From the NCBI GenBank assembly GCA_015478665.1, contig JADMII010000004.1, forward strand, positions 16,586 to 80,585: a stretch of 64,000 nt of DNA, read 5' to 3'. Source of the DNA: Dehalococcoidia bacterium. GTDB taxonomy: Bacteria; Chloroflexota; Dehalococcoidia; DSTF01; JACRBR01. The position numbers were made by a program, and so were the translations under genes. Positions 51,072 through 58,952 of this stretch are shown here, piece by piece (within the stretch, counting starts at the first letter, position 1; each line of letters begins with the position of its first letter). The notes under the pieces were generated by a model. The model worked only from the letters and a program-made list of their open reading frames with translations, ran no database searches and was not told the origin of the DNA.

Positions 51072-51100
51072 TCGACCTCCCTCTGTCTCAGCCCGGCGCC

Positions 51101-52207
51101 CTAGCGGGCGGCCGCCGGCGTCTTCTGCATCTTCTCGATCACGGCGTCGGCGACCTGCGACGTGCCGACGGCCGTCGGGTCGTTGCGGTCGGCCTTCATG
51201 TCGTACGTGACGGCGGCGCCTTCGGCGATGACGGCGGCGATCGCGCGCTCCATGCGGTCTGCGGCGTCGGTCTCTTCGATGTAGCGGAGCATGAGGACGC
51301 CGCTGAGCATCATCGCCATCGGGTTCATCTTGTTCTGCCCGGCGTACTTCGGCGCGCTGCCGTGGATCGGCTCGAAGAGCGCGGCGACATCGCCGATGTT
51401 GGCGCCGGGCGCGACGCCAAGGCCGCCGACGAGGCCGGCACACAGGTCGGAGAGGATATCGCCGTAGAGGTTCGGGAGAAGGAGGACATCGAACCACTCG
51501 GGCCGCTGGACGAGCTGCATGCACAGCGCATCGACCAGCACCTCGTCGTATTCGATGTCCGGGTACTCCCTGGCGACCTCGCGGCTCGTGGCGTAGAAGA
51601 GGCCGTCCGTGTATTTCATGATGTTGGCCTTGGAGATGGCCGAGACCTTCTTGCGGCCGTTCTTGCGCGCGTACTCGAATGCGTACTTCGCGATGCGGCG
51701 GGTGCCGAACTCCGAGATGATCTTGATGCTGACGCCGGCGTCGTCGCGCAGCTCGCCCTGACCGCTCTCGCTGACGATGCCCGAGAGCTGCTTGACGTAC
51801 GGCGAGCCCACCTCGAACTCGATGCCCGCATACAGGTCCTCGGTGTTCTCGCGCATGACGACGATGTCGACGCCGGCGTCGGCGTAACGGGTGCGGACGC
51901 CGGGGTAGACCTTGCAGGGGCGGACGCAGGCATACAGCTGAAGGGCCTTGCGCAGGGCGACGTTGACGCTGCGGAAGCCGGTGCCGATGGGCGTCGTGAC
52001 GGGGCCTTTGATGCCGAGCTTCGTGCCCTTCAGCGACTCGATGGCGCGGTCCGGCAGCGGCGTCCCTTCCTTCGCCATCACGTCGACGCCGACGTCCTGC
52101 ACATCCCACTCGAAGGGGACGCCCGTGGCTTCGAGGACGCGGCGGGTGGCCTGGGCGATCTCCGGGCCGGTGCCGTCGCCGGGGATAAACGTCACGCGGT
52201 AGGCCAT
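51101..52207 (-). CDS. Isocitrate/isopropylmalate dehydrogenase family (NAD-type IDH-like)
   Basis: VTFIPGDGTGPEIAQATRRVLEATG, VVMRENTEDLYAGIEFE, NLYGDILSDLCAGLVGGLGVAPGANIG. Confidence 0.93.
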   Translation of the reverse strand: MAYRVTFIPGDGTGPEIAQATRRVLEATGVPFEWDVQDVGVDVMAKEGTPLPDRAIESLKGTKLGIKGPVTTPIGTGFRSVNVALRKALQLYACVRPCKVYPGVRTRYADAGVDIVVMRENTEDLYAGIEFEVGSPYVKQLSGIVSESGQGELRDDAGVSIKIISEFGTRRIAKYAFEYARKNGRKKVSAISKANIMKYTDGLFYATSREVAREYPDIEYDEVLVDALCMQLVQRPEWFDVLLLPNLYGDILSDLCAGLVGGLGVAPGANIGDVAALFEPIHGSAPKYAGQNKMNPMAMMLSGVLMLRYIEETDAADRMERAIAAVIAEGAAVTYDMKADRNDPTAVGTSQVADAVIEKMQKTPAAAR

Positions 52208-52558
52208 GAGTGGTGCTCCTTGCGGCGGCGCGATCCCGCGCCGGCGGCGATCCGCTCTCGAGGGCGACGGCGAGGCATCGGGATGGACGGCCCAGCGAGC
52301 GCCCCGTGCGACGGATCACCTGGGCCCTTTCCTGCGTGGAAGGCTCGCCCCCGCCTCGCTCGCGACTGCTCGAAAGGAGCCCGTTGGGCCCGAGCTGAGG
52401 CGCCTTTGTGGGACGTGATCACTATAGCGCCGGCGTCAGTGTGCTGGAAGCGGGATGCCCGGAGCCTGGAGGCGGGAGGGCTGAAGGCTGGAGGCGCGCG
52501 TGCCCGGCGCTGCGCATCATCGGCGCGCGGCCGATAGTGATCGAAGGTAAAGGGGGAG

Positions 52559-53383
52559 ATGCCTGTGAGCGCTCGCGTGCCTCGTCGTCACCGTCCGCCG
52601 GAGGACGGCTCCGTGTTCCCGCTGATCCCGGTGGCGGGGCGCCCGCGCGAGGAGTCACGCGGCGTCGCCTGGGTGCCGATCGCGCTGCGGCTGCTGACGA
52701 TCGCCTGGGGCGGCACGATCCTGGCCGCGCTGCTCGACGAGTTCGGGGTGGTGCCGCACTTGCCATTTCTCATCGCCATCGGCATGACGGGGTTGCTGGT
52801 CGCGGCGATCTTCGTCCTGACGCGCGACGAGCGGGAAGCGCAGCTCGCAGGCGCCGGCGACGAGGAGGCCGACGGGGAGCACGATCTGCTCACGGACCTG
52901 CCGACGTTCAACCACTTCGCGCGCCGCCTGAACGACGAGTTTACCCGCTCGCGGCGAATGGGCCGGAATGTCTCGGTCGTGCTCGTCGATGTGAACAACC
53001 TGACGGCCGTCAACCGTGAGTACGGCGTGCGCGCGGGCGACGCGGTGCTGCGCCACGTCGCGCGGACGATCGACGCGACGAAGCGCTACAGCGACGTTGT
53101 GGCGCGGCTGGGCGACGACGAGTTCGGCGTGCTGCTGTTGGAGACGGGCGCTGAGGGCATCGAGGCGTTCGTCGAGCGGCTGGAGGACCGGCTCGCCCGC
53201 GAATCGGCGATGACGCAGGTGAACGGCCGCGATGTCTCGCTGTGGGCGGGCGTCTGTTCGGGAAGCGTCACCGCGACGCCCGAGATGACGCACGCCGACG
53301 CGCTGCTCGAGGCGGCGATGGCGGACCTGAATCGCGCGAAGCAGGACCGCGAGCGGCGGCGCCGCATGTGGTTGTCGGCGTAA
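52559..53383 (+). CDS. GGDEF-domain protein, GDDEF variant motif
   Basis: TM pair, DLPTFNHFARRLNDE, VLVDVNNLTAVNREYGVRAGDAVL, RLGDDEFGVLL. Confidence 0.85.
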   Translation: MPVSARVPRRHRPPEDGSVFPLIPVAGRPREESRGVAWVPIALRLLTIAWGGTILAALLDEFGVVPHLPFLIAIGMTGLLVAAIFVLTRDEREAQLAGAGDEEADGEHDLLTDLPTFNHFARRLNDEFTRSRRMGRNVSVVLVDVNNLTAVNREYGVRAGDAVLRHVARTIDATKRYSDVVARLGDDEFGVLLLETGAEGIEAFVERLEDRLARESAMTQVNGRDVSLWAGVCSGSVTATPEMTHADALLEAAMADLNRAKQDRERRRRMWLSA

Positions 53384-53678
53384 CTCTACCCCGTCCCTCG
53401 GCCGAAGCTCCTGGCCGTGCGCCTCGCGCCCGTCTGAGCCGAACGGCGCCGATCGCGCGCCGCATCATGTCGACCGCCCGGTTCCGGCACGTCCGGCAGG
53501 GCGCCGTCGTGCCGCAGCTGGTCGTCGCGCGCCCCGCCGTCTGGAGGCGGACGCCGGGTGAGTGCTGATGTCTGCGGCCAGCAGGGCGCCCGCGCACGTT
53601 CGTCAGGCGTGCACCAGGCCCGCCATCACCCGCGCGAATGAAGGGGTACCGCCGTCGGGCCGCGGTCGACGCCGGGGA

Positions 53679-54185
53679 TCAGGCGGCGATGCCGAGGCGG
53701 ACAGCGGCTTCGCTGGCGCTCGCCGGGTCGTTGCGCGTGAGCAGCTGGATCAGCGTGCCGATGCGCAGGATCTCGGCGAGGCCGCTGCCGGGCCGCGAGC
53801 GGTCCATCAGCGTACGGTCGAGGCACGCCTCGTAGCCGGCGCGCAATTGTGCGCGCAGCTCCTCGGAGCGGCCGGCTTCCGCCCAGATCTCCACGAGGAC
53901 ACGGCCGAACGCGGCTGCCGGCAGAGCGGACTCGCCGGTCGTCGCCGTGAACGGCGGCAGCAGCGCATCGATGCGGATCAGACGCTCGACGACGGCGGTG
54001 AGGACGGCTGACTTCTGCGGGAAGTGGTGGTAGAGTCCACCCTTGGAGCAACCCGCCGCGAGCGCGACGTCATCCATCGACGCGGCGGTATAGCCCTTGA
54101 GCGCGAAGACGGTGAGCGCCGCCTGCACGACCTGGTCGCGGGTGCGCTGGGCGCGGAGTGCCTGGCGTTCTGATTTGTTTGGCAT
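53679..54185 (-). CDS. TetR-family regulator
   Basis: RAQRTRDQVVQAALTVFALKGYTAASMDDVALAAGCSKGGLYHHFPQKSAVLTAVVERL. Confidence 0.93.
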   Translation of the reverse strand: MPNKSERQALRAQRTRDQVVQAALTVFALKGYTAASMDDVALAAGCSKGGLYHHFPQKSAVLTAVVERLIRIDALLPPFTATTGESALPAAAFGRVLVEIWAEAGRSEELRAQLRAGYEACLDRTLMDRSRPGSGLAEILRIGTLIQLLTRNDPASASEAAVRLGIAA

Positions 54186-54268
54186 GCGTCCTATGAGATG
54201 TATCGGCCGGGACGCCCGCGACGCGCACATCGGGCCGGCGCGAGACAAGCATTTTTTGTGAACGTCCT

Positions 54269-54309
54269 TGTCAATCCCTCTTGACAGACTAGCCGGCCGG
54301 TGAGAAACT
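54269..54309 (+). promoter_or_regulatory. Promoter: inverted repeat TGTCAA-N6-TTGACA overlapping -35 TTGACA (54281-54286), 17-bp spacer, -10-like GAAACT (54304-54309)
   Basis: Direct reading; consensus -35 box and paired hexamers. Confidence 0.55.
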
Positions 54310-54311
54310 AA

Positions 54312-54327
54312 TACCGACGGGTCGGTA
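54312..54327. promoter_or_regulatory. Operator-like perfect inverted repeat TACCGAC-gg-GTCGGTA, candidate TetR site
   Basis: 7-bp perfect half-sites divergent to TetR gene and placed at the expected +1 region of the + strand promoter. Confidence 0.65.
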
Positions 54328-54376
54328 ACCCGTTTCCGGAAGTGGGTCAGGCAACGTCAGGTTAGGAGGAACGAAG

Positions 54377-54403
54377 ATGGTTCAGCGCGTTTCCTGGGGC
54401 TAG
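54377..54403 (+). CDS. Candidate 8-codon micro-ORF MVQRVSWG
   Basis: SD AGGAGGA at 54364-54370, ATG 54377, stop TAG 54401-54403 inside hairpin TGGGGC-TAG-GCCCCA. Confidence 0.4.
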   Translation: MVQRVSWG

Positions 54404-54424
54404 GCCCCAACAGCACATCGAAGC

Positions 54425-54467
54425 GAAAGACTCCCGTGAGCCGGATCTCGGCTGACGGGAGTCTTTC
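54425..54467 (+). terminator. Strong terminator-like hairpin
   Basis: GAAAGACTCCCGTGAGCC-ggatctc-GGCTGACGGGAGTCTTTC, 18-bp stem with one mismatch, followed by cgtattt. Confidence 0.65.
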
Positions 54468-54500
54468 GTATTTCCACTCGGAATCGCAGGCAGACTGCCG

Positions 54501-56012
54501 TTACGCGGCTTGGCGGGGCGCCGCTGAGGCGTGATGCTCGGTCACCTCGTCGTGGTCTGCCATGCGGATCGCGACGATCTTGTCGAAGGCGAGCAGGAAG
54601 GCCTGCACGCACTTCGGGTCGAACTGCGTGCCACTACACTTGATGATCTCGTCTCGTGATACTTCCGGCGTGAGCGCCCGGCGGTACGGCCGGTCCGACG
54701 TCATCGCATCGAACGTGTCTGCGAGGACGAAGATGCGTGCGCCGAGCGGGATCTCGTCCTGCGCCAGCCCCTTCGGGTAGCCCCGGCCGTCGAACCGCTC
54801 GTGGTGCGCCAGGACGATCGTGGCGGCGCCGGAGAGGAACGAGATGTCCTTGATCATGTCGTGGCCGATCTTCGGATGGCGGCGCATGTCGACCCACTCC
54901 TCGTCGGTGAGCGGCCCGGGCTTGTGGAGGATGGTGTCCGAGACGCCGATCTTGCCGACGTCGTGCAGGAGGGCGCCGCGCTGCATGTCGACCCACTCAT
55001 CGGTCGAAGGCTGGATCCCCATGTGGAAGGCGATCTCCATCATGTAGCGGGCGACGCGGATCGAGTGGCCCTTGGTCTCCCGGTCGCGCGCGTCGAGCGC
55101 GGATACGAGGGCTTCCAGCGTGCCGTCATAGGTCTGGCGCAACTCTGTCGCCATATGAAGGATCTCCTGATTGGCCTTCTGGAGATGGCGATTCGTGTTG
55201 CGCAGCTCTTCGACGTTCTCGGCCGTCTTGTCGACGTACTGCTTGAGCGAGAAGCGCATCATGAGCGGCGGCGCGACGAAGGCGAGGATGCCGGCGAAGC
55301 CGATGGCATCGTAGGCGACGGCGAGTGCCAGCCCGAGCAGTCCGAACACTACATAATGCGGGATCAGCCACTCGAACTTCTCTCGCCAGACGGAAACGAT
55401 ACTCGAGCGCGTCGAGAGGCTGACTGCGACCGTGACGAGGCTGATGTTTGCCAGGTAGTACGCGACGACGACCAATAGGGCGATGGGCACGATCCACGGG
55501 CTGGCGTTCAGGCGCTCGCCCATCAAAAGCCACGCGATGCTGGCGGCGGCCACATTGACGAGGCTAAAGGCGCCGATGTCGAAGAGGCGCTTATACCAGC
55601 GACTGCCGCTACCGAGGTCGGTGGCGAGGGCGGCGAACGGCGCCACGAGCACCGCGCCCGCGGGCCCGAAGAGGAAGGCGACGGCGAAATCGCCGACCAT
55701 CGCGATGGAGATGGTCGTCTCGCCGTAGATCGAGAGCCGGGTGCGGCCGGCGGCGACAGCGAACACCGCCAGTACGAGGAAGCCCGGCCAGTCGCGCGTG
55801 TCGAGCTGCGGGCCGAACCAGGCGACGGCAGCGGCGCCGGCGGCGAACACGAGCAAGGCGTAGGCCAGGGCGGGCAGCGGCAGGCGCTCTGCCGGCCGCG
55901 GAGGCGCTTCCGCGGCGGCGTTGAGCTGCACGACGTTGCCCTCGCGCTCCCGCTCCGCTGGCTGCGGGAAGTCGCGCTCGTCTGCCGGTTCCTTGAAGGC
56001 TCGATTCAACAT
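54501..56012 (-). CDS. Membrane HD-GYP domain phosphodiesterase-like protein
   Basis: GHSIRVARYMM, ALLHDVGKIG, LAHHERFDGRGYPKGLAQDEIPLGARIFVLADTFDAMTSDRPYR; N-terminal TM helices. Confidence 0.95.
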   Translation of the reverse strand: MLNRAFKEPADERDFPQPAEREREGNVVQLNAAAEAPPRPAERLPLPALAYALLVFAAGAAAVAWFGPQLDTRDWPGFLVLAVFAVAAGRTRLSIYGETTISIAMVGDFAVAFLFGPAGAVLVAPFAALATDLGSGSRWYKRLFDIGAFSLVNVAAASIAWLLMGERLNASPWIVPIALLVVVAYYLANISLVTVAVSLSTRSSIVSVWREKFEWLIPHYVVFGLLGLALAVAYDAIGFAGILAFVAPPLMMRFSLKQYVDKTAENVEELRNTNRHLQKANQEILHMATELRQTYDGTLEALVSALDARDRETKGHSIRVARYMMEIAFHMGIQPSTDEWVDMQRGALLHDVGKIGVSDTILHKPGPLTDEEWVDMRRHPKIGHDMIKDISFLSGAATIVLAHHERFDGRGYPKGLAQDEIPLGARIFVLADTFDAMTSDRPYRRALTPEVSRDEIIKCSGTQFDPKCVQAFLLAFDKIVAIRMADHDEVTEHHASAAPRQAA

Positions 56013-56085
56013 GGCACCGCCCAGATACGAATGCGCCGCTTCGGGCTCATAGGAGTATCGGCACCCGGGCGGGAGGCCGTAGGGG

Positions 56086-56811
56086 TCAGGCGGCTTCCTC
56101 GAGCTGGGAGACGAGCTGGCGGCGCAGTGTCGACAGGATCCGCTTATGCAGCTGGCAGACGCGCGATTCGGAGAGCCCGAGCATGTCGCCGATGACGTGG
56201 AACGGCTTGGATTCGCCGTATCGCAGCTTCAAGATCGCGCGATCGCGAGCATTCAGCTCATGCAATGCGCCATCGAGCATCGCCAGCGATGCGTTGTGGT
56301 CCGCCGCCTTCGCCGGGTCGCCGGTCTCATCCTCGTCGACGGGGTCGAGCGACGGCGCGTGCTCGCCGCCGCGGTCCTGAATGGCATGCTCGAGAGAGAT
56401 GAACTTCGAACCGGCGTGGCGCATGATCCCCTGGATCTGGTCCGCCGGCATCCCCAGCCGGAAGGCGATCTCCTTGCTCGTCGGCCAGCGCCCGAGGCTC
56501 GCCGCGAGCTCCTGCGATGTCTGTTCGACCTCGCGCGTGCTCTTCCGCAGCGAACGGGGAAGCGGGTCCATCTTGCGGATCGCATCGAGGATCGAGCCGC
56601 GGATGCGGCGGACGGCGAAGCTGGCGAAGCTGGTGCCGCGGTCCAAGTCGAAGGCATCGACGGCCTGGATGAGGCCCTCGGTGCCGTAGGCGAGCGCGTC
56701 CTCGCGGTCGAGCCCGAGGGTCTTCTGGTTGTCGGTGGACATGCGGCCGACGACGAAGGCGACGAGCGGCATGTGCCGCATGATCATGTCCTGGCGTTCT
56801 GGTGTGCGCAT
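56086..56811 (-). CDS. FliA/WhiG-type sigma factor
   Basis: LVAFVVGRM, DREDALAYGTEGLIQAVDAFDLDRGTSFASFAVRRIRGSILDAIRKMDPLPRSLRK, ILKLRYGESKPFHVIGDMLGLSESRVCQLHKRIL. Confidence 0.95.
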   Translation of the reverse strand: MRTPERQDMIMRHMPLVAFVVGRMSTDNQKTLGLDREDALAYGTEGLIQAVDAFDLDRGTSFASFAVRRIRGSILDAIRKMDPLPRSLRKSTREVEQTSQELAASLGRWPTSKEIAFRLGMPADQIQGIMRHAGSKFISLEHAIQDRGGEHAPSLDPVDEDETGDPAKAADHNASLAMLDGALHELNARDRAILKLRYGESKPFHVIGDMLGLSESRVCQLHKRILSTLRRQLVSQLEEAA

Positions 56812-57118
56812 CGAACTGCTCCCCCGTTCTGCGATTCTGGCGCAGGCCAGACATCCGAGGGGGATGCGACGCAAGACGGGTTCGAGCGATGGCGCTCGAG
56901 GTCTTCGGCGGCCCGGCTGTCCGCGCTGGTGGTGGCGGACCCGTGGCTTTGCGTCCTCGCCTTTCGGCGAGTTTGCCCTGTCGGAACCTCTGACGAACGC
57001 GATGCGGCGTCCTGCCTTCCGCTCCGACTCCCTTCGCTCTCGTCAAGTCCTAACGTGGCGGCGCCGTGATTGTTACAGCCGGACGGGCGATCCAGCCAAC
57101 TTTTTTTTGAAGTTGCCC

Positions 57119-57159
57119 TGTCAAGCCGGATTGGCAAAGCGCGTTCGCTCGTGCATACT
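57119..57159 (+). promoter_or_regulatory. Promoter of second TetR gene: TGTCAA-N6-TTGGCA inverted repeat, -35 TTGGCA (57131-57136), 17 bp, -10 CATACT (57154-57159)
   Basis: Same layout as 54269-54309, also preceded by a T-tract. Confidence 0.55.
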
Positions 57160-57220
57160 GGTCGGGACGGTGTGCATGGGCGCCGATACGTGTGCGCGAG
57201 AGTGGCGCGGCGAGGGGAAC

Positions 57221-57826
57221 ATGGACCGGTTCGAGCAGCGGAAACTGACCCGGGCGCGCCTGATCGACAGCGCCATGAAGCTCTTCTCGGAGCGCGGATA
57301 CGACCACGCGACGATCGACGACATCGCGCAGGAAGTGGGCTACTCGAAGGGCGCGTACTACTTCCACTTCTCAACGAAGGAAGACATCCTGCTCGAACTG
57401 CTGCGCCGCTGGAGCGAAGACCGCACGCGGATGCTGGCAGCGGCCGGCGCGGGCCAGCCGGGCACCGACGCCCGGGCGCTCGTCGAGGCGCTCGTCTCCT
57501 ACGACGAAGAGCGACGCTGGCCGGGCGTCGTGCTCGAGTTTTGGGCGCAGTCGATGCGCAACGAGGACGTGAAGAAGCGGCTGACGCAGGCCTACGCGGC
57601 GTGGCGCGCGCAGCTCGCCGAGGCGCTTGCCGCCGCCGGCACCGCGGCGAGCGCCGAGGAGGCCGCCGGCGTCGCCTTGGCCGCCCACGACGGCTATGTC
57701 GTCCAGCTGGCGATCGGGCCGCACAGCGGCGGCCTGATGTCGGCCACGGACCTGGCGGACGCGCTCGTGACGCCGCTGGAAGGCGAGCGAGCGGGTGAGC
57801 GCGGCCGCCGCGCGGCAGCGGTCTGA
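57221..57826 (+). CDS. TetR-family regulator
   Basis: RARLIDSAMKLFSERGYDHATIDDIAQEVGYSKGAYYFHFSTKEDILLELL. Confidence 0.93.
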   Translation: MDRFEQRKLTRARLIDSAMKLFSERGYDHATIDDIAQEVGYSKGAYYFHFSTKEDILLELLRRWSEDRTRMLAAAGAGQPGTDARALVEALVSYDEERRWPGVVLEFWAQSMRNEDVKKRLTQAYAAWRAQLAEALAAAGTAASAEEAAGVALAAHDGYVVQLAIGPHSGGLMSATDLADALVTPLEGERAGERGRRAAAV

Positions 57827-57953
57827 CCAGCTGAGCCACTCGTCGGATGGCGGTCCGGTTGGCTTCGCGCCTCGTCAGCTTCTGGCCGACTATTAAGGTG
57901 CGGCGGCGGACGCCGCATCGCGGCCAGCGGCCGGGCTCCTGTCAGGGATCGCC

Positions 57954-58952
57954 TTGCGTGCACTGATCCTCGCTCCGTTCGCTGAACGCTGGCTGGCGCG
58001 CCTGCTGCGGTTGGGCGACGTCACGCACGAGGACTGGCTCCAGACAGGCCGGATCTACGACCCTGAAGCGCTGGGCGCGCGGCTGGCCACGTCGGGCACC
58101 GACGTCCTCGTCGTCGAAGCGGACTTCATCTTCGACGAGCTGTTCGAGGCCGCGCCAGGGCTGCGGCTCGTCGGCGTCTGCCGCAACGCGCTGACCACCG
58201 TGGACGTCGAGAGCGCCAGCGAGCACGGCGTGCTGATCACGCATGCGCCCGGTCGCAACACGAACGCCGTGGCGGAGATGACGCTGGGACTCATGCTCTC
58301 ACTGGCGCGTCAGATCCCGCGCGCGCACGCGCTCGTCGGTGGCGGCGGCTGGCGCGACCCGGTCGCCGGCTATCGCATGCTCCGGGGCACGGAGATCGCC
58401 GGGGCGACGGTCGGCATCGTCGGCTTCGGCCAGATCGGCCGCGCGGTCGCCGCGAAGTGCCTGGCGCTGGGCGCGCGCGTGCTGGCGTACGACCCGGCGG
58501 TGCGCGCCAGCCGCATGCGGGCACTCGGCGTGGAGGCGGCGCCGCTCGACGAGGTCGCCCGGCGGTCGCACTGGGTGAGCCTCCACGTCCCGGTCAACGA
58601 AGGCACCGCGAAGCTCGTCGACGCCGGGTTCATCGCCGCGATGCAGCCCGATGCGTACCTGGTCAACACGAGCGGCGGCGCTGTCGTGGACACGGGGGCG
58701 CTGGTCGAGGCGCTGGCCGCCGGCCGAATCGCCGGCGCCGCGCTCGACGTCTTCGAGGGGCATCCGCTGCCGCTCAGCAGCCCTCTGCTCTCGGCGCCCA
58801 ACGTCATCCTGACGCCGCACATCGCTGGCGCGACGACCGAGACCGTCGAGCGGCAGTCGCGGATGATCGCCGGCGAGGTGGAGCGGCTGCTCGCCGGCCG
58901 TCCGCTGCGCTTCGCCGTCAACCCCGATGTCGACCCTGCGCGTGGCCGCTGA
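57954..58952 (+). CDS. D-isomer-specific 2-hydroxyacid dehydrogenase (TTG start)
   Basis: VGIVGFGQIGRAVAAKCLALGARVLAYDP, LVNTSGGAVVDTGALVEAL, NVILTPHIAGAT. Confidence 0.93.
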   Translation: MRALILAPFAERWLARLLRLGDVTHEDWLQTGRIYDPEALGARLATSGTDVLVVEADFIFDELFEAAPGLRLVGVCRNALTTVDVESASEHGVLITHAPGRNTNAVAEMTLGLMLSLARQIPRAHALVGGGGWRDPVAGYRMLRGTEIAGATVGIVGFGQIGRAVAAKCLALGARVLAYDPAVRASRMRALGVEAAPLDEVARRSHWVSLHVPVNEGTAKLVDAGFIAAMQPDAYLVNTSGGAVVDTGALVEALAAGRIAGAALDVFEGHPLPLSSPLLSAPNVILTPHIAGATTETVERQSRMIAGEVERLLAGRPLRFAVNPDVDPARGR

